Numbered from the stretch's first letter, positions 9,305 to 18,958 are shown. The stretch is 64,000 bases of DNA from Bacteroidetes bacterium UBA1941 (GCA_002336805.1 DDEZ01000010.1:186001-250000); one strand, 5' to 3'. Translations and numbers: made by a program. Notes: a model not told the origin generated them from the letters alone.

Positions 9305-9697
9305 TTACGCTCCGGGTACTTTTTCCTCCAGTATTGCATTACCTGCCAGGTCATAATAAGTGCAGGTCATACCAAGCATATCAACGACCCATTTCCATAC
9401 ACCACTATCTGCTGCCTGCTGGCAAAAGGTCAGGTAGTCTGTCTGGCCAGCCTGATGTATGCGCAGCGCTTCCTCTAGTTTTGCGAGGGCCGGTTCGGTA
9501 GCTATGGTCATCTCTGGCCATTTGTCTGGCGAAGATAGCTGGTAAGCACCGGCTCCGAAATAGGTACAGTGCCCATGGGTCAGGTAATGGTCATAGTGCG
9601 TCACTCCCAGTGCTTTCATCTCCTGTACATAGCGGGGGAAATCAGCTCCGGTCTTTACCTTGGCATGAGTGGCTTTGATGGCTTCTAGCGTGAACAT
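9305..9697 (-). CDS. DUF1398 family protein
   Basis: 130 residues resembling the DUF1398 (YbcV-like) family: the N-terminus MFTLEAIKATHAKVKTGADF and ALGVTHYDHYLTHGHCTYFG are typical. Function is unknown. It lies downstream of the AraC-type regulator on the same strand (72-nt gap) and its stop codon touches the stop of mqo. Small soluble protein, no signal peptide or membrane segment. Confidence 0.7.
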   Translation of the reverse strand: MFTLEAIKATHAKVKTGADFPRYVQEMKALGVTHYDHYLTHGHCTYFGAGAYQLSSPDKWPEMTIATEPALAKLEEALRIHQAGQTDYLTFCQQAADSGVWKWVVDMLGMTCTYYDLAGNAILEEKVPGA

Positions 9698-9769
9698 ATT
9701 GTAGTGTTTTTGTGTCCTGCAAAAATGAACTGCAAGGACTTCTGCTGATTGTAAAAAATCGGCGATCTG

Positions 9770-10531
9770 CTATGGGGCAAAGAACTGCTCGGGCATCTCA
9801 CCGGTAAAGGATTTGAACTCCCTGATGAAATGTGCCTGGTCATAAAAACCCGCCTCATATCCCAGATCAGTGAGCGATGCCTGAGGTTTGTAATGGCTCA
9901 AGGCCTGCTTGAACCTCACGATAGAGGCAAACTTCTTGGGTGTAGTCCCGATGATGCTTCGGAAGCGGCGCTCCAGTGTACTTTGACTGACATATAGAGC
10001 CGACGCCATCTCCGTGATCCTGATAGTGCCTCTGGTACGGTGGATCATACCCAATGCTGCCAATACTAACTGATCAGGCTGCGTAGGGGGCATGCGTGAC
10101 AGCAGGAACCGCTCCACTATGCCGATACGGTCCTGGTCGGATCTTGCCTCCTGTATTTGCTCTTCCAGTAGCAGTAGTTCGGAGCGTAGCATGAAGCTAT
10201 CCAGCGAGATGCTCTCGCGAAAAAGATCATCTATAGGCTGTCGGAAAAATGCTGCTGCTCCTCCTTCTGCAAAGAATACAAGTATGGAACCGACTTTGGG
10301 ACTATTGTGGAAAACCCTGTAGGTGTCATTGATGCCAGTGATGCCGGCGGTACTAAGGGGAGTCTCAGTCCCATCAGCCAGATAGCCGAGCCTGCCGCTG
10401 TATTGGAAACCTATCACCACGCCTGTATCAGGCAGGATCTTGTAGTGGCTTTCTTCTTCTGCTTCTGATATCGCAAAATGCCTGATGTATGGCTTCAGCG
10501 CATCGCACGGCAAATGGATGTCGAAGCGCAC
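9770..10531 (-). CDS. AraC family transcriptional regulator
   Basis: 253 residues. The N-terminal part is a sensor domain (PYIRHFAISE, GVVIGFQYSG) like those annotated DUF6597. The C-terminal 100 residues carry two helix-turn-helix units (ITEMASALYVSQSTLERRFR and LTDLGYEAGFYDQAHFIREFK). The start is GTG at 10531, 5 nt after the purL stop, which implies coupling to purL transcription. Effector and targets are unknown; the downstream DUF1398 gene is a candidate target. Confidence 0.85.
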   Translation of the reverse strand: MRFDIHLPCDALKPYIRHFAISEAEEESHYKILPDTGVVIGFQYSGRLGYLADGTETPLSTAGITGINDTYRVFHNSPKVGSILVFFAEGGAAAFFRQPIDDLFRESISLDSFMLRSELLLLEEQIQEARSDQDRIGIVERFLLSRMPPTQPDQLVLAALGMIHRTRGTIRITEMASALYVSQSTLERRFRSIIGTTPKKFASIVRFKQALSHYKPQASLTDLGYEAGFYDQAHFIREFKSFTGEMPEQFFAP

Positions 10532-10536
10532 GATAC

Positions 10537-12780
10537 TTACGCTTCTGCCTCTTCAGCTACCAGGTAGCTCTCGAGCGCATTGTCATATTTCTCTTTCCAG
10601 CTATTCACTGTGCCCCACTTTTCACCATCTATAATGACCTGTGTGCCCCTTACTTCACCTAGCATGGCAAATTCTGAGTCCTGCTTCATCATCAGATTGA
10701 TAAAGGCATTCTCACGGTCTGCTGGTACGGTGACCACTACGCGGCTCTGAGCCTCACCAAAGAGAAAGGCATCCTTGCGCACGTTAGGATCAGATTCTAT
10801 GTTGAAGCCCTTGCTACCGGCCATGGCAGACTCTATCAGCGTGACGAAGATACCACCTTCTGATACATCATGAGCGGAGTTGATCAGGTTTGATTTGATC
10901 AGCGCCTTTACTGCTTTGTGCAATGCCAGTTCCTCATTGATGTCAAAGTGTGGAGCAGGTGAGTTTTGCACCTCAAAGTTCTGTAGTAAGTACTGAGATG
11001 ATGAGATGTCGTCATGATTCTCACCGATCAGGTAGATCTTGTCACCATCATTCTTAAAGTTGAGCGACATAGAGGCGTACTTGTTTTCCAGTATGCCTAC
11101 CATACCGATGGTCGGCGTAGGGAATACGGCACCACCATCAGTAGACTGGTTGTAGAAGCTCACGTTGCCGCCGGTCACCGGTGTGCCAAGTGCCTCGCAG
11201 GCCCTGCCCATGCCCTTGATAGCATTTACAAACTGCCAGTATACCTCAGGGTTATACGGGTTGCCAAAGTTGAGACAGTTAGTCACGCCTGATGGCTCAC
11301 CGCCCGAGCAGACGATATTGCGCGCAGCCTCAGCCACAGCTATCTGCGCACCGACGAATGGATCAGCGTACACATAGCGTGCGTTGCAGTCTACGGTCAC
11401 AGCCAGGGCCTTATTAGAGTCCTCTATCCGTATGATGGCAGCATCGCTAGGGCTGTTTGTGCTCATGTTTGGTATCCCTACCATAGAGTCGTATTGCTCA
11501 TATACCCACTTCTTAGAGCAGATATTGAGCGATTGGATCAGGTTCTCAGCTACTTCCTTCATATCCTCCGGCTCCTGCATGTAGTTCATGTCAAAGCCCT
11601 TGCCGCTGGCGTAGTACGCCGGCTCGCGAAACTCGCGATCATAGACGGGTGCGCCGCCACCGAGGACGAGGGACTCGGCGGGTATCTTGCCCACCAGCTC
11701 GCTGCCCATGTAGTATTCTATGATCCCCCCGTCGGTTACTTCACCTATCTGTGTGCAGTGGAGGTCCCACTTGTCAAATACTGCCTTTACTGCTGCCTCC
11801 ATACCTTTCTGTACCACGATCAGCATGCGCTCCTGAGACTCGCTGAGGAGTATCTCCCATGCCTTCATGTTAGGCTGGCGGGTAGGCACTTTGTCCAGCC
11901 ATACCTTCATGCCTGACTTGCCCTTGGCGCTCATCTCTGAGGTAGAGCAGGTGATGCCCGCAGCGCCCATATCCTGCATGCCCACCACGGCTCCGGTCTT
12001 GATCACCTCGAGTGTGGCCTCTAGCAGCAGCTTCTCCTGGAATGGATCACCCACCTGCACCGCAGGGAGGTCATTCACAGAGTCCTTTGTGATATCCTTT
12101 GAGGCAAAGGCCGCACCATGGATGCCATCCTTGCCCGTAGCAGAGCCCACTATGAATACAGGGTTGCCTGCACCATGAGAGGTGGCAGATACAGTCTCAT
12201 TCACTTTCACTATACCTACGCTCATCGCATTTACGAGCGGATTGGTCTGATATACAGGGTCGAAATAGACCTCACCGGCCACGGTCGGCACGCCAAAGGC
12301 ATTGCCATAGTCACCAATACCCTTTACTACACCTTTCAATAAATATTTGGTACGATCATTTCCCAGATCGCCAAAGCGGAGGGAGTTGAGCGCTGCGATA
12401 GGACGGGCACCCATGGTAAATATATCGCGGTGGATACCGCCCACACCTGTGGCTGCACCCTGATATGGCTCCAGCGCAGATGGGTGGTTGTGAGATTCTA
12501 TCTTGAAAGCGCAGCCCAGGCCATCGCCCAGGTCTATGAGTCCGGCATTCTCTTCTCCCGCCTCTACCAGCAGGTGCTTGCCCTTGCGCGGCAGGGTCTT
12601 GAGCCACTTGATTGAGTTCTTGTATGAGCAGTGCTCGCTCCACATCACAGAGTAGATAGACAGCTCAGTGAAGTTTGGCACGCGGCCGAGTATCTTTTTG
12701 ATCTGGTCAAATTCCTCAGGGCGGAGGCCGAGTTGCTGTGCGGTTTCTACAGTGGTGGTGGCTAGTGATGCGTCAGACAT
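10537..12780 (-). CDS. purL: Phosphoribosylformylglycinamidine synthase, large subunit PurL
   Basis: Catalyses the ATP-dependent fourth step of purine synthesis. At 747 residues it is the short PurL that works with separate PurS and PurQ, neither of which is in the window. The family signature is clear: SEHCSYKNSIKWLKTLP, KIESHNHPSALEPYQGAATG and GIHRDIFTMGARPIA, followed by the second AIRS-like half with GGNVSFYNQS and HDVSEGG. It heads a minus-strand group with the AraC regulator. Confidence 0.97.
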   Translation of the reverse strand: MSDASLATTTVETAQQLGLRPEEFDQIKKILGRVPNFTELSIYSVMWSEHCSYKNSIKWLKTLPRKGKHLLVEAGEENAGLIDLGDGLGCAFKIESHNHPSALEPYQGAATGVGGIHRDIFTMGARPIAALNSLRFGDLGNDRTKYLLKGVVKGIGDYGNAFGVPTVAGEVYFDPVYQTNPLVNAMSVGIVKVNETVSATSHGAGNPVFIVGSATGKDGIHGAAFASKDITKDSVNDLPAVQVGDPFQEKLLLEATLEVIKTGAVVGMQDMGAAGITCSTSEMSAKGKSGMKVWLDKVPTRQPNMKAWEILLSESQERMLIVVQKGMEAAVKAVFDKWDLHCTQIGEVTDGGIIEYYMGSELVGKIPAESLVLGGGAPVYDREFREPAYYASGKGFDMNYMQEPEDMKEVAENLIQSLNICSKKWVYEQYDSMVGIPNMSTNSPSDAAIIRIEDSNKALAVTVDCNARYVYADPFVGAQIAVAEAARNIVCSGGEPSGVTNCLNFGNPYNPEVYWQFVNAIKGMGRACEALGTPVTGGNVSFYNQSTDGGAVFPTPTIGMVGILENKYASMSLNFKNDGDKIYLIGENHDDISSSQYLLQNFEVQNSPAPHFDINEELALHKAVKALIKSNLINSAHDVSEGGIFVTLIESAMAGSKGFNIESDPNVRKDAFLFGEAQSRVVVTVPADRENAFINLMMKQDSEFAMLGEVRGTQVIIDGEKWGTVNSWKEKYDNALESYLVAEEAEA

Positions 12781-12790
12781 ATAGTGCTGG

Positions 12791-12818
12791 TATTAAGTAG
12801 TTAGTATTAAGTATTTAG
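12791..12818. repeat. Dispersed repeat family B, left arm of inverted pair
   Basis: AT-rich words TTAAGTAGTTAGTATTAAG. Positions 12796-12815 form a perfect 20-bp inverted match with 12863-12882. It lies immediately upstream of the purL start. Confidence 0.75.
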
Positions 12819-12860
12819 ACTGAGACGGAAATAGCCCGTACGCTGGTATCGGTATTGATC

Positions 12861-12890
12861 TTAATACTTAATACTAACTACTGACTACTA
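12861..12890. repeat. Dispersed repeat family B, right arm of inverted pair
   Basis: Inverse complement of the copy at 12791-12818, separated from it by 47 nt. Read on the minus strand, it also shares 18 nt (AGTATTAAGTATTAAGAT) with the copy at 57007-57042. Confidence 0.75.
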
Positions 12891-12904
12891 AAGTCGCGGC
12901 GAAT

Positions 12905-14191
12905 TTAGCCATCCTTTCTCAACCGCAGCAGTGATTTTAGAGTATTGTTGATAAATAGAACATCTTCTCTGTCTATTAATAATCCGGAGATAGCAATGCC
13001 GTAATCTTTCATGAATATGGCCAGCATCAATATGCCACAGATAGTGAACCCCACCGAGGCGGCAGCACTGGCACCGGAGTAGTAGTAGCGAGGTATCAGT
13101 GTGTAGCACAGGGCTATGGAACTGATCAGTGCGAGCAGCTGTGCAAAGATGAGCCGGCCATAGGCCGCACGGCTCAGATAGATACTCTGTATTACCAGCA
13201 TGAGATTGTACATCAGGATGCCGGGATAGAGCCATTTGACCTGATATTTCACATACATAAAGGACTGGCCGAAGAAAAAGCTATAAAAGCCTACCGGCAG
13301 GATGCCTATCACAAACAGGACCAATGCTGATGCCAGGAAGACCACCTTCAGATAGCGGAGTGTCTGCTGTACTGCCAGGCGCTCATTGTCATGATTGGAG
13401 AAGTCACTATAGTGGATCACGGATACGCTGCGCCCTAGTATCCAAGCCACCTCCAGCATGGAGACACCTATAGAGAACAGGCCCAGATCTGAGACCCCCT
13501 GTATATGATACAAAAGGTAGAAATACAGGCGGAAAAGAAGGAGCTGCAGCAGCTCAAATATCTGGTAGCCCAGGCCATATTTGAAAGAACTATCCAGGTC
13601 ATCAAAGACCTCTGCAGATGGCCGCCAGGAGATGAATCGGTAGCAATAAAAGAAGCTCAATACGGCAGATACCGCATATGCCAGGTAGAGAGGGTAGAGG
13701 TAGGCATAGATATCCTGCTGGTGCAAAATGCGAATATGTATAATAAGCCCTATGAGGGTCAATACTACAGGTAGGAGAAGGACGATATTATAACGGCGTA
13801 TTTCACGCTTTGCCAGTAGCACAGCACCATGGATATTGCTGGCGGACGCCAGGGCTGATAGCAAGCAGATATTCAGCGAGCGGCGCCAGGTGAAGATGTG
13901 GAAATGCCGGATCAGTATATAGGCGATACCTGCCACCAATAGGGTCCATATATAGGCCGGTATGATGAGCCGCTCTACTCTGAAGCGTGGCACCAGATAG
14001 ACCAGCGCCTGCCCACCTACGAAGCTGCAGAAGAACACTAGGAAAGTGATAGTCGTGAGCATGATGGTAGCCTCACCCTTGACCTTCGGACCCAGAAAAC
14101 GGGACAGCAGCAAGGCTATCAGGAAGTTGGACACCGTAGACAGTATGCGGAACAGTGATGTGTTTGTAATGCTCTGTTGCAAGAAGTTCAA
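12905..14191 (-). CDS. Polysaccharide flippase (Wzx/MATE-like, MVF superfamily)
   Basis: 428 residues with about 12 to 14 hydrophobic segments. The start is typical of oligosaccharide flippases: SLFRILSTVSNFLIALLLSRFLGP, then GQALVYLVPRF. It probably moves lipid-linked glycans across the inner membrane. There is no ATG in the N-terminal 40 codons and a stop lies just upstream, so translation must begin at TTG (14191, or 14182). No glycosyltransferase genes are adjacent; the divergent neighbour is another polytopic membrane protein. Substrate unknown. Confidence 0.75.
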   Translation of the reverse strand: MNFLQQSITNTSLFRILSTVSNFLIALLLSRFLGPKVKGEATIMLTTITFLVFFCSFVGGQALVYLVPRFRVERLIIPAYIWTLLVAGIAYILIRHFHIFTWRRSLNICLLSALASASNIHGAVLLAKREIRRYNIVLLLPVVLTLIGLIIHIRILHQQDIYAYLYPLYLAYAVSAVLSFFYCYRFISWRPSAEVFDDLDSSFKYGLGYQIFELLQLLLFRLYFYLLYHIQGVSDLGLFSIGVSMLEVAWILGRSVSVIHYSDFSNHDNERLAVQQTLRYLKVVFLASALVLFVIGILPVGFYSFFFGQSFMYVKYQVKWLYPGILMYNLMLVIQSIYLSRAAYGRLIFAQLLALISSIALCYTLIPRYYYSGASAAASVGFTICGILMLAIFMKDYGIAISGLLIDREDVLFINNTLKSLLRLRKDG

Positions 14192-14271
14192 TTAAAATTA
14201 ACTTAGTACCATCATCCTATGGATGCAATTTATAAAGATTAACCAAACCACCGTCGCCTATTAGGCAGATC

Positions 14272-15639
14272 ATGAGTCAGTACCTGATAGACCTATCCCT
14301 CTTTGTACTCTACCTGGCGGTGATGGTGTGGTCTTTTGACCGGCTTCCGCTATTTGCCCATAGCTCACTCTCGCGTAGGGGACTGACTGCTTTCTTCAGC
14401 CTTAAACTGCTCTTCAGCATCGCTACTGTGCTGGTCTATACTTACTACTATACGGACCGCCCCCATGCGGATATCTACAAATACTTTGACGATAGCAAGG
14501 TGATCTACGATGCGATAGGGGAGCACCCCGGCACCTGCTTTCACGTGATCACCGGCATAGGCTATGATAAAGACGACGCGGAGCTAAAGGCCGTCATACA
14601 TCCTACACAGCACTTTGACAAGAAAGAGGACGGCATCGGCGAGGTCAATAACCGGCTGGTCATACGCCTGCATGTGCTGCTCCGATTCATATCACATGGC
14701 AATGTCTATATCCACACCTTATTCTTTTGCTTCCTGTCCTTCATAGGCTGCGTAGCGCTGTACCGGGCCTTGCAGCCATTCTTTGAGTACAGGCAGGGGC
14801 GGGTACTGATCCTGCCGGTCTTTCTGATACCATCGGTGCTCTTTTGGACGTCTGGTATGCTCAAGGAAACCCTGGTGATGTGTTTCCTTGGGCTAATGGC
14901 ATTCTCGGCTTTCCGGGTGCTCAGCTTCCAGAATATCATGACCAATCTTGTGCTGATGATATGCTGGGTACTGCTCATGTATTTGGTCAAGCCGTTCATA
15001 GCACTGAGCTTCCTGGCCGGGTTTTATGTGATGGCTACAGTCAACTTTAAAGGGCTGCCGCGGATCATCACCATCCTCTTTGGGGTGGCTATGGCCATGG
15101 GTGTCCTGTACCTGCACCAGACATTTATCTGCGAGGCCATGTCCTCCCTGATAGCCAAGCGCAATGACTTTATCCAGCTGGGTATGGCTATGAAAGCCGG
15201 CAGCCTGTCTGATACCACTATCCGGGAGACTACCTGTACAGAGCCTTTCAAACTTATCCCATCCGCTATCTACAATGTCTTTATGCAGCCCGCTATATGG
15301 AGCCCGGGTGCCATGAATAAGCTCTTTGGCCTGGAAAACCTGCTGGTCCTGCTGATGGCTGTGGTGTCCCTCCGCTATTTCAAACGGCCTAAGCGCGCTA
15401 AGATGCAGCTGGCTGCTTTCAGTCTCGTGTTTATCGTGCTCAACTATGGTGTGGTGGGTATCACTATACCGATCATCGGTGCGCTGGTACGCTATAAGGT
15501 GTTTGGTCTGCTTTTCTTTGTGGTATTAGTCTTCACTAATATCAGTATAAGAAAATTTATATCTAACTTTAAAAAGCTGCCCGGCGCAAAAAAAATGCTT
15601 GCCGGAGCCGGAAAATTTATTTTCTCTCGATCCTTTTAG
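14272..15639 (+). CDS. Polytopic membrane protein, possible polysaccharide polymerase-like
   Basis: 455 residues with about 10 predicted membrane segments. A long hydrophilic loop near residues 65-140 contains HADIYKYFDDSKVIYDAIGEHPG. After it comes LIPSVLFWTSGMLKE, a pattern I associate with an unnamed Bacteroidota membrane family. Divergent from the flippase with an 80-nt spacer, so a role in surface glycan assembly is plausible, but I recognise no catalytic motif. The basic C-terminus (KKLPGAKKM) suggests a cytoplasmic tail. Confidence 0.6.
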   Translation: MSQYLIDLSLFVLYLAVMVWSFDRLPLFAHSSLSRRGLTAFFSLKLLFSIATVLVYTYYYTDRPHADIYKYFDDSKVIYDAIGEHPGTCFHVITGIGYDKDDAELKAVIHPTQHFDKKEDGIGEVNNRLVIRLHVLLRFISHGNVYIHTLFFCFLSFIGCVALYRALQPFFEYRQGRVLILPVFLIPSVLFWTSGMLKETLVMCFLGLMAFSAFRVLSFQNIMTNLVLMICWVLLMYLVKPFIALSFLAGFYVMATVNFKGLPRIITILFGVAMAMGVLYLHQTFICEAMSSLIAKRNDFIQLGMAMKAGSLSDTTIRETTCTEPFKLIPSAIYNVFMQPAIWSPGAMNKLFGLENLLVLLMAVVSLRYFKRPKRAKMQLAAFSLVFIVLNYGVVGITIPIIGALVRYKVFGLLFFVVLVFTNISIRKFISNFKKLPGAKKMLAGAGKFIFSRSF

Positions 15640-15713
15640 TCAGATTTTCGGCTATTATCTACAAAAAGTTGATAAATCGACATTTGCCGATTTTTTTTCT
15701 GGCAGCGTAATTG

Positions 15714-15721
15714 TACCTTTG
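15714..15721 (+). promoter_or_regulatory. -7 box TACCTTTG of glnN
   Basis: Perfect TAnnTTTG match followed by CGGCG, with a leader of about 50 nt to the ATG at 15779. Confidence 0.6.
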
Positions 15722-15778
15722 CGGCGCAATCGGACAATTTCTATTTAAAATCATTTCACCAACAAAAACAATACTATT

Positions 15779-17971
15779 ATGTCAAGTGCGAGAAAGAAAG
15801 CAGTCGAGACTGTGATCAATCGTGAAGTAGTAGCACCAACACTGGCAGGAACCAAGGTTTCGGAGTACTATGCTTCCAATGTTTTCACCGACAAGGCGAT
15901 GCGCGACCACCTCTCTGACGATGCCTACAAGGCCGTACGTGAGGCAGTCAAGACCGGCAAGAAGATCAGCCGCGAGATATCAGAGTCCGTAGCACAAGGC
16001 ATGAAGGCCTGGGCTATGAGCAAGGGCGCAAACTCCTACACACACTGGTTTCAGCCGCTGACAGGTGCTACTGCTGAGAAGCACGATATGTTCTTTACCC
16101 CAAAGGGCGATGGCGCCATAGAGGTATTCAGCGGTGATGCGCTGGTACAGCAGGAGCCTGATGCTTCTTCTTTCCCTAGTGGTGGCATCCGTGCTACTTT
16201 TGAGGCTCGTGGCTATACTGCCTGGGACCCAAACTCTCCGGCATTCATCATGGAGATCGGTGATGGCAAGACGCTATGCATCCCTACTATCTTTATCTCC
16301 TACACCGGCGAGACACTTGACTATAAAGCACCGCTGCTGAAGTCTTCCCACTTTCTGGAGGAAGCTGCACTGCCTGTCGTACATATGTTTGACAAGGATG
16401 CTACCCGCGTGACAGCTACCCTCGGCTGGGAGCAGGAGTACTTCCTGATAGACGAGGCGCTGTTCTATAATCGTCCAGACCTGATGTTCTCCGGCCGTAC
16501 GCTGGTAGGTTCATCTCCGGCCAAGGGCCAGCAGCTGGAGGACCACTATTTTGGTACGATCCCTGAGCGTGTGTACGCCTACATGCTGGACCTGGAGGTA
16601 GAGTGCCACAAGCTCGGTATCCCTGTCCGTACCCGCCACAATGAGGTAGCGCCGGCTCAGTTTGAGTGCGCACCTATGTTTGAAGAGGTGAATGTGGCAG
16701 TAGACCACAACCAGCTCCTGATGGACCTGATGGAGCGTGTAGCCCGCCGCCACAAGCTGCGTGTACTGCTCCACGAGAAGCCGTTTGCAGGTATCAATGG
16801 CTCTGGTAAGCACAACAACTGGTCTATGGGCACCGACACAGGCAAGAACCTCCTGAGCCCGGGCAAGACGCCTAAGAATAATATGCTCTTCCTCACATTC
16901 TTTGTGAACGTGATCAAGGCTGTGAGCGAGCATGATGACCTGCTGCGTGCAGCCATCGCCTCTGCCAATAACGATCACCGCCTGGGCGCTAACGAGGCAC
17001 CTCCGGCTATCATCTCTGCCTTCATCGGCTCATACATGAGCAATGTACTGGACGAGATAGAGAAGCGTGTAGCTGCCGGCAAATATGACGAGCTGAGCAA
17101 TGCCAGCCTGAAGCTGGATATACACAATAAGATACCAGACGTCATGCTGGACAATACGGATCGTAACCGTACCTCTCCATTTGCTTTCACGGGTAATAAG
17201 TTTGAGTTCCGCGCGGTCGGATCTTCTGCTAACTGTGCCCAGTCTATGACAGTCATGAATACCATCATGGGTAATCAGCTGATCGCATTTAAGGCAGAGG
17301 TAGACAAGCTGATCAAGGATGGTGAGAGCAAAGATGGCGCTATCCTACGTGTACTTCGCAGTTATATCACCAGCTCTAAGAGCATCCGCTTTGAGGGTGA
17401 CGGCTACTCGGAGGCATGGGAGAAGGAAGCCAAGAAGCGCGGCCTGAACAATGTAAAGACCACTCCATACGCACTCGACTTCTTTGTGACCAAGAAGGCC
17501 AAAGACCTCTTCGTAAAGAATGGCATCTACTCTGAGCGTGAGCTGATAGCCCGCTACGATATCATGAACCACAGCTATGTGATGAAGATCGATATCGAGG
17601 CCAAGACACTGGCAGATATGGCTACGAGCGTGATCGTGCCAGCTGCGCTGAACTACCTCAATACCCTGATCACAAACATCAAGGGCCTGAAGGAAATAGG
17701 CGTAGCCGCTACTGCTACCAAGGCTCAGAAGGACCTGGCTACAAGGATCGCAGGCCACATCAACGGTATACAGGAGGGCGTAGCGAAGCTGGAAGCAGCC
17801 ATGGCTACTGCGCACAAAGCAAAGAACGTATCAGACGAAGCCAAGGCATACTGCGATAAGGTGAAGCCTACCTTTGACCTGATCCGGGCTGAGATAGATG
17901 CGCTGGAGCTGATCGTAGACGACAATGTATGGCCTCTGCCTAAGTACAGGGAGATGCTCTTCATCCGCTAA
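15779..17971 (+). CDS. glnN: Glutamine synthetase type III
   Basis: Joins ammonia and glutamate at the expense of ATP; the main ammonia-assimilating enzyme in many Bacteroidota. 730 residues is the length of GSIII, much longer than GSI (about 470). Typical parts are the N-terminal GSIII domain (ALVQQEPDASSFPSGGIRAT), the catalytic region KPFAGINGSGKHNNWSMGT, and NRTSPFAFTGNKFEFRAVG. It has its own promoter box and a strong terminator, so it is monocistronic. Confidence 0.97.
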   Translation: MSSARKKAVETVINREVVAPTLAGTKVSEYYASNVFTDKAMRDHLSDDAYKAVREAVKTGKKISREISESVAQGMKAWAMSKGANSYTHWFQPLTGATAEKHDMFFTPKGDGAIEVFSGDALVQQEPDASSFPSGGIRATFEARGYTAWDPNSPAFIMEIGDGKTLCIPTIFISYTGETLDYKAPLLKSSHFLEEAALPVVHMFDKDATRVTATLGWEQEYFLIDEALFYNRPDLMFSGRTLVGSSPAKGQQLEDHYFGTIPERVYAYMLDLEVECHKLGIPVRTRHNEVAPAQFECAPMFEEVNVAVDHNQLLMDLMERVARRHKLRVLLHEKPFAGINGSGKHNNWSMGTDTGKNLLSPGKTPKNNMLFLTFFVNVIKAVSEHDDLLRAAIASANNDHRLGANEAPPAIISAFIGSYMSNVLDEIEKRVAAGKYDELSNASLKLDIHNKIPDVMLDNTDRNRTSPFAFTGNKFEFRAVGSSANCAQSMTVMNTIMGNQLIAFKAEVDKLIKDGESKDGAILRVLRSYITSSKSIRFEGDGYSEAWEKEAKKRGLNNVKTTPYALDFFVTKKAKDLFVKNGIYSERELIARYDIMNHSYVMKIDIEAKTLADMATSVIVPAALNYLNTLITNIKGLKEIGVAATATKAQKDLATRIAGHINGIQEGVAKLEAAMATAHKAKNVSDEAKAYCDKVKPTFDLIRAEIDALELIVDDNVWPLPKYREMLFIR

Positions 17972-18015
17972 TCTGATGTCAGGTGCCGGTTGGCAGTTGA
18001 CATGGAATACTATAG

Positions 18016-18046
18016 AGCCCTCAGCTTTTAGCTGGGGGCTTTTTTA
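18016..18046 (+). terminator. Rho-independent terminator after glnN
   Basis: AGCCCTCAGC (18016-18025) pairs with GCTGGGGGCT (18031-18040) with one G-T pair and a 5-nt loop, followed by six T. Confidence 0.88.
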
Positions 18047-18134
18047 TTGGCGGGCTTAATGTCTCTGGTCTAAGTAAAGTCGCTGCCCAATAGTCCAGGG
18101 AAATGGCTGAGTAGCAGAAAGCGCAGGAGGAATA

Positions 18135-18815
18135 CTACAGCACCACCCCCGGAGCCACCTCCAGTGTGCGCGGGTGGAAAGTGCGCGGGTCGAGCTTAGG
18201 CAGATTGGGTAGTGGTGTCTTTAGCTTGTCCTGCTTCATCTGCTTTTTTACAAAGTCTACTTCAGTCACTTTGATCGGGGCATCTTCTTCGTTGGTGTTG
18301 TATTCGGTGCCCTTGTAGTACTGTAGTATCCACTCTTTTTCTTTGGTACGGTAGGCCAGCTTGTATTGGGCGGTCCACTGTACGGATACGCCACCTGCAT
18401 AGTTGAGGATGATTTGATTGCCATCTGTGTGCAGCGGTCCATCTACGGTGCTGGTGATCGGATCGCCTTCGCCACTGTTATTGCGTAGCACTATGCTGTC
18501 AGACTTCATATTAAATACAAGTGAGTCATTACCCTTGCCAAAGAGCACTACCAGGATGCGCGGATGACCATTGAACTTGGTGTCATAATGGTTGGTATTG
18601 AGATAGTCGGTGCCGGCCTGGTATACGATGGCGTAGTCTTCCAGCAGGTCGTTATTAAAATCGCCGGAGTCAATCAGGGCTACATCCCAGTTTCGCGGCT
18701 GAAAGGCGTCATAACCTTTGCCCTCCTGCAGGATAGTAGGTGAGGGGATGGCCTGTGAAAAAGCGGAAAGGGTAACGGCAAAAACAAAGAGAATAACGAG
18801 GGTAAGCCTATTCAT
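18135..18815 (-). CDS. Secreted hypothetical protein with FG-GAP/VCBS-like motif
   Basis: 226 residues. MNRLTLVILFVFAVTLSAFSQ is a signal peptide with cleavage before AIPS. The segment DSGDFNNDLLEDYAIVY resembles the calcium-binding FG-GAP/VCBS motif. The rest describes a small beta-rich domain with a basic, proline-rich C-terminus. No further family recognised. Transcribed alone from a TACCTTTG box. Probably periplasmic or outer-membrane associated. Confidence 0.65.
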   Translation of the reverse strand: MNRLTLVILFVFAVTLSAFSQAIPSPTILQEGKGYDAFQPRNWDVALIDSGDFNNDLLEDYAIVYQAGTDYLNTNHYDTKFNGHPRILVVLFGKGNDSLVFNMKSDSIVLRNNSGEGDPITSTVDGPLHTDGNQIILNYAGGVSVQWTAQYKLAYRTKEKEWILQYYKGTEYNTNEEDAPIKVTEVDFVKKQMKQDKLKTPLPNLPKLDPRTFHPRTLEVAPGVVL

Positions 18816-18835
18816 GTCTGGTGTTTGATATTCGA

Positions 18836-18843
18836 CAAAGGTA
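18836..18843 (-). promoter_or_regulatory. -7 box TACCTTTG for the gene starting at 18815
   Basis: Perfect TAnnTTTG match on the minus strand, 20 nt from the ATG. Confidence 0.6.
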
Positions 18844-18928
18844 ACGGAGAATAGGGGAATTAATTATAAGGCGAGTCGTTAAAAATATACACTTCGACCA
18901 CCGGAATGCTATTCTGCAGCGCTCACAA

Positions 18929-18958
18929 ACCGCTAAGAACGCGGAGAACGCAAAGAAT
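18929..18958. repeat. Dispersed repeat family C, single copy
   Basis: Reiterated words of the type AACGCGGAGAACGCAAAGAA. It is related to the inverted pair at 33535-33622. It lies in the 205-nt gap between the secreted protein gene and the small membrane protein gene; nothing else is recognisable there apart from the promoter box at 18836. Confidence 0.55.
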
